Translations under genes and position numbers: made by a program | Shown here: positions 1 through 8,994 of the stretch, in pieces | How the letters are laid out: each line of letters begins with the position of its first letter | Position numbering within the stretch: the stretch's first letter is position 1 | DNA from: Chloroflexota bacterium | GTDB taxonomy: Bacteria > Chloroflexota > Limnocylindria > Limnocylindrales > CSP1-4 | Reading direction: 5' to 3' | Length of the DNA stretch: 8,994 nt | Assembly: GCA_021815005.1 (NCBI GenBank) | Contig: JAKAHL010000059.1 | Location: 1 to 8,994 of the forward strand | The notes under the pieces: model-generated | Databases searched by the model: none | What the model was told of the DNA's origin: nothing | Seen by the model: only the letters and a program-made list of their open reading frames with translations

Positions 1-1028
1 TCCGAGGTCATGCCCGTCGAGCTGATTCTGGGGAACGTGTAGAACGCTCCCCGCGGCTCGAAGGTGGGCAGGCCCAGGCGGTTGAGGCCGTCCACCAGCA
101 GCCGGCGACGACGGTCGTACTCGCGCACCATGTCGGCGACGGCCTGCTCGCCCTCCAGCAGCGCGACCAGCGCGGCATCCTGGGCGACCGTCGGGGCGGA
201 CATGATCCCGTACTGGTGGACCTTCACGATCCCCTCGAGGATCGCGGCGGGGGCGCACATCCAGCCCACGCGCCAGCCGGTCATGGCGTACGCCTTGGAG
301 AAGCCGCCCATCAGGATCGTCCGCTCGCGCATGCCCGGCAGCGAGCTGAACGCGCGGTGGCGGTAGTTGCCGTAGGCGAGGCGGTCGTAGATCTCGTCGC
401 TGTAGACGAGCAGATCGTGCTCCTCGGCGATCCGCGCCAGCTCGTCCTGGGTGGCGTCGTCGAGGACCGCGCCGGTCGGGTTCGCCGGATAGCCGAGGAA
501 CAGGGCCTTCGTCCGCGAGCTGATCGCGGCGCGGACCGCGTCCGGGTCCAGCGCGAAGTCGTCCTCCAGACGGGTGGCGACGTGCACGACCTTGCCGCCC
601 GCGAACACGATCGCGGGCGCGTAGGCGACGTAGCTGGGCTCGTGGAGGATCACCTCGTCGCCGGGATCGCAGGTGGCCCGCAGCGAGAGGTCAACGGCCT
701 CCGACGCGCCGACGGTGATCAGGATCTCGTTCTCGGGCGCGTAGTGCACGCCGTACAGCCGCTCGAGGTGCTCGGACAGCGCCCGCCGAAGCTCGATCGT
801 GCCGTAGTTGCTCGTGTAGTGGGTGCGGCCCTCGCGCAGGCTCTCGACGCCCGCCTCGATGACGATTCGGGGCGTGTCGAAGTCGGGCTCGCCAACGCCG
901 AGGCTGATGACGTTGTCCATGGTGGCCGCGATGTCGAAGAAGCGGCGGATGCCCGACGGCGGGACACTGCGGACGCGCTGGGCGAGGGCGCGCTCCGAGA
1001 GCGGCGCGCGCGGAGAGATCTCAGTCAT
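1..1028 (-). CDS. PLP-dependent class I/II aminotransferase, C-terminus cut by the window edge
   Basis: This is a fold-type I pyridoxal-phosphate aminotransferase, a cytosolic enzyme that moves an amino group between an amino acid and a 2-oxo acid. My translation from ATG 1028 stays open for 342 codons to the window edge; about 45-50 C-terminal residues are missing, including the Arg that binds the substrate carboxylate. Visible landmarks are SGIRRF (25-30), ISLGVGEPDF (41-50), Tyr71, the cofactor-phosphate loop GASEA (107-111), NPTG (183-186), DEIY (211-214), the Schiff-base Lys245 in GGFSKAYAMTGWR, and Arg253. The SGIR segment, the YPANPTG segment and KVHQY (269-273) resemble Bacillus PatA and related aspartate/aromatic aminotransferases, so the family is secure but the substrate is not. 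There is no Shine-Dalgarno; a TATCCT box ends 7 bp before the ATG, suggesting its own leaderless transcript although gatA lies only 83 bp upstream. Confidence 0.93.
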   Translation of the reverse strand, partial: MTEISPRAPLSERALAQRVRSVPPSGIRRFFDIAATMDNVISLGVGEPDFDTPRIVIEAGVESLREGRTHYTSNYGTIELRRALSEHLERLYGVHYAPENEILITVGASEAVDLSLRATCDPGDEVILHEPSYVAYAPAIVFAGGKVVHVATRLEDDFALDPDAVRAAISSRTKALFLGYPANPTGAVLDDATQDELARIAEEHDLLVYSDEIYDRLAYGNYRHRAFSSLPGMRERTILMGGFSKAYAMTGWRVGWMCAPAAILEGIVKVHQYGIMSAPTVAQDAALVALLEGEQAVADMVREYDRRRRLLVDGLNRLGLPTFEPRGAFYTFPRISSTGMTS

Positions 1029-1035
1029 GGCGTGA

Positions 1036-1041
1036 AGGATA
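1036..1041 (-). promoter_or_regulatory. Candidate -10 box (TATCCT) for a leaderless aminotransferase mRNA
   Basis: On the minus strand TATCCT fits the TANNNT pattern and is followed by 7 bp and then the ATG at 1028. That would put the transcription start at or next to the start codon. No purine-rich ribosome binding site lies upstream of the ATG. I see no convincing -35 hexamer at 16-19 bp. Confidence 0.45.
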
Positions 1042-1111
1042 GGCCACGCGGGGCGGGGGGCGCGGGGGCGTCGGCGCCTCCCGAGGGAGCGAGCCGGGGC
1101 CGACCGATATC

Positions 1112-2689
1112 TCAGCGCCCAGCGATCCGCTCCGCTGGCGTCGGCACGGCGGGATCGTCCAGCCTCGCGAGGTCGGTCGGCAGCACGCGACGCCAGGCGG
1201 CGTCGGCGGTTGCGCCCTCGTAGCCCCGCGCGGCCCGCATGAGCGTCGCCTCCGACCAGGCCGGGCCGATCAGCTGGAGCCCCACCGGCAGCCCGCCGGA
1301 CAGCCCGCACGGGATGGACACGCCCGGCAGGCCCGCCATGTTGACCGGCAGGGTGCACGCGTCGGACAGGTACATCCGCACGGGGTCGGCCATCTTCTCG
1401 CCGAACCGGAACGCGACATCCGGCGAGGTTGGCGCGACCAGCGCGTCGAACCCCGCGTCGAACAGCTGGTCGAAGTCGCGCTTGATCAGCGTCCGCACCT
1501 TGAGCGCCTTGAGGTAGAACGCGTCGTAGTAGCCGGCCGACAGCGCATAGGTGCCGAGCATGATCCGCCGCTTGACCTCGGGCCCGAAGCCGGAGCCGCG
1601 CGTGGCGAGATAGTCGGCGAGGTAGTCCTCGCCGCCGCGGACGCTGTGGCCGAACCGGACGCCGTCATAGCGGGCGAGGTTGGCAGACGCCTCCGCCGGG
1701 GCGACGATGTAGTAGGTGGCCAGGCCGTAGTCGGTGTGCGGCAGGCTGACCTCCTCCACCGTGGCGCCGGCTGCCTCGAGCGCGGCCACGGCCTCGCGGA
1801 TGCGCGCCTCGACGCCAGGGTCCATGCCCGCGACGAAGTACTCGCGCGGCACGCCGAGGCGCCTGCCTCGCAGCCAGGACGCCGCCTCGTCGTCGGACGA
1901 CGGCAGCCCCACCAGGTCGTCCGGCACCGGGACCGGGGCCGAGGTGGAGTCGCGCTCGTCGCGTCCGGCCACCGCGTGGAGCAGCGCCGACGCGTCGCGC
2001 ACGTCACGGGCGAACGGCCCGATCTGGTCGAGGCTCGACGCGAAGGCCACGATCCCGTAGCGCGAGACGCGCCCGTAGGTGGGCTTCATGCCGACGATGC
2101 CGCACAGCGCCGCCGGCTGGCGAATGGAGCCGCCGGTGTCGGTGCCGATGGACAGCGGCGTCTGGAACGCGGCCACGCTCGCGGCGGCGCCGCCCGACGA
2201 GCCGCCCGGCACGCGCTCGAGGTCCCACGGGTTGGCCGTCGGGCCGAACGCCGAGTGCTCGCAGGAAGAGCCCATCGCGAACTCGTCCATGTTGGTCTTG
2301 CCCAGGATCACGGCACCGACGGCATGCAGCCGCCCGGTGATGTGGGCGTCGTACGGGGCGCGGTACCCCTCGAGGATCCGAGAGCCGGCCGTGCACTGGC
2401 CGCCCTTGACGGACACGAGGTCCTTGAGCGCCACCGGGATCCCGTGGAGCGGGTGCAGCGCGGCCACCGCCTCGGTGCCCCCTGCCCGTGCGGCGGCCAG
2501 CCTCGCGTCGGCGGCGTCGGCCTCTGCCAGCGCCCGCCCGTCGTCGATCGTGAGCCAGGCGTGGAGGCCGCGGTCGGTCGCGTGGGCGCGGGCCAGGTGC
2601 GCGGCCGTGAGCTCCCGGGAGGTGGTGTCACCCGCTCGGAGGCGCGCGGCCATCTCGTGGGCGAGAAGCTGCGTGAGGTCCTCGGCCAT
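1112..2689 (-). CDS. gatA: Asp-tRNA(Asn)/Glu-tRNA(Gln) amidotransferase subunit A
   Basis: GatA is the glutaminase subunit of GatCAB. It releases ammonia from glutamine, which GatB uses to convert misacylated Glu-tRNA(Gln) or Asp-tRNA(Asn) to the correct form. The 525-residue product has the complete amidase-signature Ser-cisSer-Lys triad: Lys89 in VALKD, Ser164 in PGGSSGG, and nucleophile Ser188 in TDTGGSIRQP. The spacings (75 and 99 residues) equal those of Staphylococcus GatA (79/154/178). Other family marks are GKTNMDEFAMGSS (130-142) and MKPTYGRVSRYG (201-212). It is slightly longer than the usual 480-490 residues, partly from an Asp/Pro-rich stretch near 244-268 and a C-terminal tail. 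I chose ATG 2689 because homology begins there and a GGGGAG motif, contributed by the last gatC codons, lies about 9 nt upstream. The reading frame is open much further upstream, but that part overlaps gatC and the ATPase and is not coding. Confidence 0.97.
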   Translation of the reverse strand: MAEDLTQLLAHEMAARLRAGDTTSRELTAAHLARAHATDRGLHAWLTIDDGRALAEADAADARLAAARAGGTEAVAALHPLHGIPVALKDLVSVKGGQCTAGSRILEGYRAPYDAHITGRLHAVGAVILGKTNMDEFAMGSSCEHSAFGPTANPWDLERVPGGSSGGAAASVAAFQTPLSIGTDTGGSIRQPAALCGIVGMKPTYGRVSRYGIVAFASSLDQIGPFARDVRDASALLHAVAGRDERDSTSAPVPVPDDLVGLPSSDDEAASWLRGRRLGVPREYFVAGMDPGVEARIREAVAALEAAGATVEEVSLPHTDYGLATYYIVAPAEASANLARYDGVRFGHSVRGGEDYLADYLATRGSGFGPEVKRRIMLGTYALSAGYYDAFYLKALKVRTLIKRDFDQLFDAGFDALVAPTSPDVAFRFGEKMADPVRMYLSDACTLPVNMAGLPGVSIPCGLSGGLPVGLQLIGPAWSEATLMRAARGYEGATADAAWRRVLPTDLARLDDPAVPTPAERIAGR

Positions 2690-2694
2690 GGCGG

Positions 2695-2991
2695 TCACTC
2701 CCCGCCCAGGATGGCCGGCACGACGAACGCGTCGCCGTCCCGCTCGGGCGCGTTGGCCAGGACCGCCTCGGGGTCCAGCGACGGCCGCGCCACGTCGTCG
2801 CGCAGGATGTTCTCCAGCTCGATCGTCTGCGCCGTCGGCGGGATCGCGTCGGTGTCCAGCTCCGCCAGCTTGGCGTACTGGTCGAGGATGTGGTTGAGCT
2901 GGCCCTCGAGCCGGGCGAGCTCGTCGGGGGTCAGCCCGAGGCGGGCGAGGTAGGCGACGTGCTCGACGTCGGCGCGGGTCAGCGAGGCCAT
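2695..2991 (-). CDS. gatC: Asp-tRNA(Asn)/Glu-tRNA(Gln) amidotransferase subunit C
   Basis: GatC is the small subunit that wraps around and stabilises the GatA-GatB interface of the tRNA-dependent amidotransferase. The 98-residue product is full length for the family and shows its conserved pattern: VEHVAYLARLGL near the N-terminus, then QLNHILDQ, DTDAIPPT, ENILRDDV, LANAPERDGDAF and a VPAILGGE end. Its TGA is 5 nt before the gatA ATG, and its last codons supply the gatA ribosome binding site, so the two are almost certainly co-translated. gatB is not adjacent and must be elsewhere. There is no Shine-Dalgarno before ATG 2991; a TATCAT box 6 bp upstream suggests a leaderless transcript starting here. 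Confidence 0.96.
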   Translation of the reverse strand: MASLTRADVEHVAYLARLGLTPDELARLEGQLNHILDQYAKLAELDTDAIPPTAQTIELENILRDDVARPSLDPEAVLANAPERDGDAFVVPAILGGE

Positions 2992-2997
2992 GGCGCG

Positions 2998-3003
2998 ATG
3001 ATA
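2998..3003 (-). promoter_or_regulatory. Candidate -10 box (TATCAT) for a leaderless gatCA transcript
   Basis: TATCAT on the minus strand is close to the TATAAT consensus, in an otherwise almost purely G+C stretch, and is followed by 6 bp and then the gatC ATG. This geometry would start the mRNA at the start codon. The -35 region is not recognisable; GACC-type sequences lie nearby but are weak matches. Confidence 0.5.
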
Positions 3004-3023
3004 CGCGGCCGCGACGGTCGGCC

Positions 3024-3058
3024 GGTCGCCGGCCGGGATGCGCCCGGGCGCGGCGACC
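3024..3058 (-). terminator. GC-rich hairpin after the ABC ATPase gene (terminator-like, no U-tract)
   Basis: Positions 3024-3031 (GGTCGCCG) and 3051-3058 (CGGCGACC) form a perfect 8-bp stem. Inside it, 3033-3037 (CCGGG) pairs with 3043-3047 (CCCGG) around a 5-nt loop. It begins 11 bp after the ATPase stop codon and ends about 20 bp before the gatC -10 box. No run of T follows on the minus strand, so it may be a U-less terminator, as proposed for high-GC bacteria, or a 3'-end stabiliser. Confidence 0.4.
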
Positions 3059-3069
3059 CTGGGCGCGGT

Positions 3070-3924
3070 TCAGCCCGGGACGTGCGCCTTGCCGAACGTG
3101 CGCGCCAGGAACTCGCGTGTCCGCGGGTCCTTCGGATCCTCGATCACCTGATCCGGCGGGCCGACCTCCACGAACTGGCCGCCCTCGATGAAGTACACGC
3201 GGTCCGCCGCCTCGCGGGCGAACGCCATCTCGTGGGTGACCACGATCATGGTGGCGCCCTCGTGGGCCAGCTCCTCCATGACGTTGATGACCTCGCCGAC
3301 GAGCGTCGGGTCCAGCGCCGACGTCGGCTCGTCGAACAGGAGGACCTTGGGCTCCATCGTCAGCGCCCGCGCGATCGCAACGCGCTGCTTCTGGCCGCCC
3401 GACAGGCGACCGGGGTACTCGTCGCGCTTCTCGGCGAGGCCCACTTTCTCGAGGTAGTTCTCCGCCGTCGCGATGGCCTGGTCGCGCGACACGCCCTTGA
3501 CGCGGATGGGGCCCTCGATGAGGTTGTCGATGACCTTCATGTGCGGGAACAGGTTGAACTCCTGGAACACCATCTGCGCCCGGAGGCGGATCTGGCGGAT
3601 CTGCTCCAGGTGCTGCCGGCTCCGCGCGCGGAGCGGGTCGGCGTCCACGCGCAGGCCGTCCACCTCGATGAGGCCCACCGTGGGCTCCTCGAGGAAGTTG
3701 ATGCACCGCAGCAGGGTGCTCTTGCCCGAGCCCGACTTGCCGATGAGGCAGATGGTCTCGCGCGGGTAGACCTCCAGGGTCACCCCCTTGAGGACGTGGT
3801 TGTCGCCGTAGAACTTCTGCAGATCCGCGACGCGAACGATCGGGAGGGAGCCGGCGGGCGTCAGGGCGCCCGGCTTGGCGAAGGGGTCGTGGTGGTCGGC
3901 GGAGAGGGGCACGGGCTGGTCCAT
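3070..3924 (-). CDS. Polar amino acid-type ABC transporter, ATP-binding protein (GlnQ/HisP family)
   Basis: This cytoplasmic ATPase drives the importer encoded with it. In the 284 residues every nucleotide-binding motif is present: Walker A GKSGSGKST (62-70), Q-loop Gln121 in VFQEFNLFPHM, signature LSGGQ (174-178), Walker B VLLFDEP (194-200) with catalytic Glu199, D-loop SALD (202-205) and H-loop His231. The VFQEFNLFPHM and THEMAFAREAADRVYFIEGG segments are typical of the GlnQ/HisP/ArtP branch that serves amino-acid importers. It is longer than the usual 240-255 residues because about 28 unconserved residues precede the first beta strand. ATG 3924 is still the best start, as it follows the permease stop by 4 nt with a GAGGG motif upstream and there is no internal Met before the domain. 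The substrate cannot be read from this subunit. Confidence 0.96.
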   Translation of the reverse strand: MDQPVPLSADHHDPFAKPGALTPAGSLPIVRVADLQKFYGDNHVLKGVTLEVYPRETICLIGKSGSGKSTLLRCINFLEEPTVGLIEVDGLRVDADPLRARSRQHLEQIRQIRLRAQMVFQEFNLFPHMKVIDNLIEGPIRVKGVSRDQAIATAENYLEKVGLAEKRDEYPGRLSGGQKQRVAIARALTMEPKVLLFDEPTSALDPTLVGEVINVMEELAHEGATMIVVTHEMAFAREAADRVYFIEGGQFVEVGPPDQVIEDPKDPRTREFLARTFGKAHVPG

Positions 3925-3928
3925 GTCG

Positions 3929-4783
3929 CTACACCCTCACGTCGCTCTGGGCCATGCGCCTCTCGAGGCGCTCCTGGCCGAAGCTCAGCACGATCGTCAT
4001 CACCCAGTACACGACCGCGGCGATCATCAGCGCCTCGAAATTGCGGAAGGTCTGGGTCCCGGCATTGTTGGCCCGCCAGAAGACCTCCTCGATCGTGACG
4101 TAGGACACGAGCGCGGAGTCCTTGGTCATCGAGATGAAGTCGTTGCCGATGGCCGGCGTGACGATGCGGATGGCCTGCGGCAGGATGACCCGCCGCATGA
4201 TGCTGCGCTCCTGCATGCCGAGGGCCGCGGCCGCCTCGCGCTGGCCCCGGGGCACCGCCTCGACGCCCGCCCGGAAGATCTCGGTGAGGTAGGCGCCGTA
4301 GTTGAAGGAGAGGGCGAAGATGCCGCTGGTCAGCGGGTCGAGGACGATCCCGAACTGGGGCAGCGCCAGGTACACGAAGATGATCTGGACGATGAGCGGC
4401 GTGCCCCGCACGAGGGACACGTAGAGCGTCGCGACTGCGTAGATCGTGGGGTTGCGCGAGAGCCGGCCGAGGGCGCCGAACAGCGCGAACACGACGGCGA
4501 AGATGATCGACACCACCGAGACGAACAGCGTCACGGGAATGCCGCCGAGGATGAACGGGCCCCACTTGCCGATAAACGCGGGGTCCACCTTGCCGCTCTG
4601 GGCAAGCGCGATCACCAGCGCTCCGACCAGCACCAGCCAAGTCAGCAGGAAGATGGTCCGGAAGCGCCGGCGCGAGCGGGCGCGGTGCACCGCGACCCTG
4701 CGGACGATGTCCTCTGGCCTCGCCAGCGTCAGGTCGTACTCGTTCTGGGCCCCCGCGGGCCCACCGCGCGCCGCTTCAGACAT
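3929..4783 (-). CDS. Polar amino acid-type ABC transporter, permease (HisM/GlnP family)
   Basis: This is the membrane-spanning subunit of the importer. The 284-residue protein starts with about 42 hydrophilic, Arg-rich cytoplasmic residues. Hydrophobic segments follow near 43-62, 79-105, 115-141 and 250-269, with further membrane-associated stretches around 152-165 and 205-215. The family signature is clear: LVRGTPLIVQ (124-133), then the EAA coupling loop from YLTEIFRAGVEAVPRGQREAA to LGMQ and ILPQAIR (about 165-206), which docks onto the ATPase. Only one permease gene is present, so the channel is probably a homodimer. ATG 4783 is preceded by a purine-rich AGAGGGCGAGG ribosome binding site. 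It lies downstream of the binding-protein gene, with a strong hairpin between them, and its stop nearly abuts the ATPase start. Confidence 0.96.
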   Translation of the reverse strand: MSEAARGGPAGAQNEYDLTLARPEDIVRRVAVHRARSRRRFRTIFLLTWLVLVGALVIALAQSGKVDPAFIGKWGPFILGGIPVTLFVSVVSIIFAVVFALFGALGRLSRNPTIYAVATLYVSLVRGTPLIVQIIFVYLALPQFGIVLDPLTSGIFALSFNYGAYLTEIFRAGVEAVPRGQREAAAALGMQERSIMRRVILPQAIRIVTPAIGNDFISMTKDSALVSYVTIEEVFWRANNAGTQTFRNFEALMIAAVVYWVMTIVLSFGQERLERRMAQSDVRV

Positions 4784-4804
4784 CCTCGCCCTCTCTGTGC
4801 AGAA

Positions 4805-4831
4805 GCGGGGGCGCCTCTGCGGCGCCCCCGC
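4805..4831 (-). promoter_or_regulatory. Intercistronic hairpin between binding-protein and permease genes
   Basis: Positions 4805-4815 (GCGGGGGCGCC) and 4821-4831 (GGCGCCCCCGC) form a perfect 11-bp stem with a 5-nt loop. It lies 31 bp after the binding-protein stop and 21 bp before the permease ATG. Only a weak TTCT follows on the transcribed strand, so it is more likely an attenuating or 3'-stabilising element than a full terminator. Such elements commonly keep binding proteins in excess over their membrane partners, for example after malE or hisJ. Confidence 0.6.
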
Positions 4832-4862
4832 CCTGGGTTACGGCGTGTGGACGGCGTCCGGC

Positions 4863-5831
4863 TCAGCCGGGCCCCTGCGTGAGGTCGGCGTGGAACCACT
4901 TCTGGGACAGCTGCGTGAGGGTGCCGTCCTGGTGCATCGACGTCACGATCGCGTTGAGGGCGGTCAGGAAGTCGGCATCGTTGGGCCCGCTCTTGTCCAG
5001 CGCGATGGCCAGCGGCTCGAAGTAGACGGGGGCGCCCACCTTGACCACGGGCAGGCCCGCGGCGATGGCCCCGTCAACGGTGGTGCTGGAGCTCAGCCAG
5101 CCCTGGAAGTCGTTCCGGCCGGCTGCCCACGTCTGCGGGCACTCGGCGTCGGTCTTGAGCGACACCGTCTTGATGCCGGCGGGCGGGGTGGTGGTCGGCG
5201 ACAGCGTGCCGAAGTCGAGCTTCTTGCCCTGGAGCCAGTCGAGGTATGTCGTCGCCTCGCCGGCGCAGATGGACTTCCCCGCGAGGCCGTCGATCGTGGT
5301 GATGCCCGACGCCTTGCTCGCGGTCATCTGGGCGGGGGTGTAGTAGTAGGGCGGGCTGAAGTCGAGGACCTTCTCCCGGTCGGTCGTGATGGTCATGGAG
5401 CCGACGGACGCGTCCCAGCGGCCCGACCAGCTGCCGGCCGTGATGAGCGACCAGTCGGGCGTGACGAACTGGACCTTGACGCCCAGGCGCTTGGCGACCT
5501 CGGTGGCCACGTCGATGTCAAAGCCGGAGAACGTGCCGTCGGGGTTCTTGACCGACTGCGGCGCGTAGTTCGGGTCCGTCGAGACCACGAGGACGCCGGC
5601 CTTGAGGACCTTGTCGAGCAGGCCGCCCGCGATGGGGGTGGCGCTCGGGGCGACGGTCGGCGAGGCGGCAGCAGCGGCGCTGGCCGCCGGCGCCGTGCTC
5701 GCCAGCGAAGGCGCGGCCGTTGGGGCCGTGGTCGGGGCGGTGGTCGGCGCCGGCGTCGCGGCGCTGCCCGAGCAGGCCGCCACCACGATGGCGGCAGCGC
5801 CCAAGAGGGAAAGTCGTCCACGCAGGGACAT
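4863..5831 (-). CDS. ABC transporter substrate-binding lipoprotein (bacterial extracellular SBP family 3)
   Basis: This is the extracytoplasmic receptor of the importer, 322 residues. Residues 1-19 are a lipoprotein signal peptide (MSLRGR, hydrophobic core, then VAA) with lipidated Cys20. Residues 24-66 are a low-complexity Ala/Thr/Pro/Ser linker that would hold the domain away from the membrane. The mature fold shows family-3 marks: GVLVVSTDPNYAP (79-91), GFDIDVATEVAKRLGV (103-118), and TDREKVLDFSPPYYY (150-164) with Arg152 placed to bind a ligand carboxylate. The second lobe begins LAGKSICAGEATT and ends with a typical DGTLTQLSQKWF. It contains two cysteines, Cys189 and Cys231. Where glutamine- and histidine-binding proteins have a ligand-contacting Asp after GR-D, this protein reads GRNDFQGWLSSS, so the ligand may not be a standard amino acid. 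The start is fixed by a near-perfect AAGGAGGA ribosome binding site. Confidence 0.94.
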   Translation of the reverse strand: MSLRGRLSLLGAAAIVVAACSGSAATPAPTTAPTTAPTAAPSLASTAPAASAAAAASPTVAPSATPIAGGLLDKVLKAGVLVVSTDPNYAPQSVKNPDGTFSGFDIDVATEVAKRLGVKVQFVTPDWSLITAGSWSGRWDASVGSMTITTDREKVLDFSPPYYYTPAQMTASKASGITTIDGLAGKSICAGEATTYLDWLQGKKLDFGTLSPTTTPPAGIKTVSLKTDAECPQTWAAGRNDFQGWLSSSTTVDGAIAAGLPVVKVGAPVYFEPLAIALDKSGPNDADFLTALNAIVTSMHQDGTLTQLSQKWFHADLTQGPG

Positions 5832-5837
5832 TCGCGC

Positions 5838-5845
5838 TCCTCCTT
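5838..5845 (-). promoter_or_regulatory. Strong Shine-Dalgarno (AAGGAGGA) of the binding-protein gene
   Basis: AAGGAGGA on the minus strand is an almost complete match to the 16S rRNA 3' end and is spaced 6 nt from ATG 5831. It fixes the start of the lipoprotein. It also contrasts with gatC, ligA, the aminotransferase and the dinB-like gene, which have no such site, implying that this mRNA has a true 5' leader and is translated at a high rate. Confidence 0.8.
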
Positions 5846-5856
5846 CGACCGGGCAC

Positions 5857-5883
5857 CGCCGAATTGACCGGTCGGCGCCGAAT
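5857..5883. promoter_or_regulatory. Direct and inverted repeats in the leader of the ABC operon (possible operator)
   Basis: The 8-mer CGCCGAAT occurs at 5857-5864 and again at 5876-5883, a 19-bp period close to two helical turns. The first copy also forms an inverted repeat, CGCCGA (5857-5862) with TCGGCG (5872-5877), around a GACCGGTC palindrome core (5866-5873). The block lies between the proposed -10 box and the ribosome binding site, a place where a repressor could act. It matches no operator I recognise, and short GC-rich repeats can arise by chance. Confidence 0.3.
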
Positions 5884-5890
5884 CCGCGGC

Positions 5891-5896
5891 ATTATG
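5891..5896 (-). promoter_or_regulatory. Candidate -10 box (CATAAT) for the ABC importer operon
   Basis: CATAAT on the minus strand is the best TATAAT match in the 111-bp gap between ligA and the binding-protein gene. It would give a leader of roughly 50 nt, consistent with the strong ribosome binding site downstream. The nearest TTG-type -35 (TTGCCC) is 20 bp upstream, longer than ideal. Confidence 0.3.
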
Positions 5897-5921
5897 CGCG
5901 TTCCGTCTGGCCGCGTGGGCA

Positions 5922-5937
5922 AGGGCCGGACGGCCCT
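5922..5937 (-). terminator. Small hairpin just after ligA (weak terminator candidate)
   Basis: AGGGCC (5922-5927) and GGCCCT (5932-5937) form a 6-bp stem with a 4-nt loop, 5 bp after the ligA stop codon. No T-run follows on the minus strand. It may end or pause ligA transcription before the ABC operon promoter, but it is short enough to occur by chance at this GC content. Confidence 0.25.
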
Positions 5938-5942
5938 GTTCG

Positions 5943-8994
<3,052 letters not shown>

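Noticed and set aside
1029..1111. Possible terminator between gatA and the aminotransferase (CTCCC/GGGAG pairing near 1078-1089)
   Set aside because: The pairing leaves a 2-nt loop or only a 4-bp stem, and no T-run follows, so it is no better than chance in such GC-rich DNA.
216..1223. Long plus-strand open frame opposite the aminotransferase
   Set aside because: It is an antisense shadow caused by high-GC codon bias. The minus strand encodes a textbook aminotransferase with all PLP motifs, and the plus-strand translation is low-complexity Arg/Ala/Val.
2690..3706. Upstream, in-frame continuation of the gatA reading frame (about 339 extra codons)
   Set aside because: It overlaps gatC and the ABC ATPase in another frame on the same strand. 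Its translation is Arg/Gly/Pro-rich without recognisable domains, while gatA homology, its ribosome binding site and family length all fix the start at 2689.
1646..4098. Two overlapping long plus-strand open frames opposite gatA, gatC and the ATPase
   Set aside because: Both lie antisense to unmistakable genes, show no motifs, and reflect the scarcity of stop codons in GC-rich DNA.
5666..5760. Short tandem repeats in DNA
   Set aside because: These only reflect the degenerate Ala/Thr/Pro linker codons of the lipoprotein and do not form a satellite or regulatory repeat array.
4446..5867. 473-codon plus-strand open frame opposite the permease and binding-protein genes
   Set aside because: Its end is a Gly/Arg run that is simply the complement of the Ala/Thr/Pro linker of the lipoprotein; no domain or ribosome binding site is evident.

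Overview
The window is a very GC-rich, densely coded bacterial chromosome segment with seven genes. Intergenic gaps are all under about 120 bp, and I see no RNA genes, mobile elements, CRISPR arrays or other signs of gene transfer. Several features suggest an actinobacterium or a high-GC Chloroflexota lineage such as the Limnocylindria: the GC content, an Ala/Thr/Pro-rich lipoprotein linker, and several genes whose ATG follows a TANNNT box by only 6-7 bp with no Shine-Dalgarno sequence (leaderless mRNAs). The lineage is an inference.

Layout, in the direction of transcription of the minus strand (right to left). ligA (8195-5943) encodes NAD-dependent DNA ligase. A three-gene ABC importer operon of the polar amino acid type follows: lipoprotein binding protein (5831-4863), permease (4783-3929) and ATPase (3924-3070). 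A hairpin in the first spacer probably favours the binding protein, and a second hairpin follows the ATPase. Next come gatC (2991-2695) and gatA (2689-1112), two subunits of the Asp-tRNA(Asn)/Glu-tRNA(Gln) amidotransferase, translationally coupled. Last is a PLP-dependent class I aminotransferase (1028 to beyond the left edge). The only plus-strand gene starts at 8254, diverges from ligA, runs off the right edge and encodes a tandemly duplicated DinB-like four-helix-bundle protein.

How it fits together. ligA followed closely by gatC-gatA is an old arrangement known from actinobacteria and Firmicutes. Here the ABC operon sits between them and gatB is not in view. The importer, the glutamine-using amidotransferase and the aminotransferase share a loose amino-acid/nitrogen theme, but nothing in the sequence proves they work as one pathway. 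There is no clearly novel system in the window. The points most worth a second look are the recurrent leaderless promoter geometry (four genes), the duplicated DinB-like protein, and a binding protein that seems to lack the usual ligand-anchoring Asp of its family.
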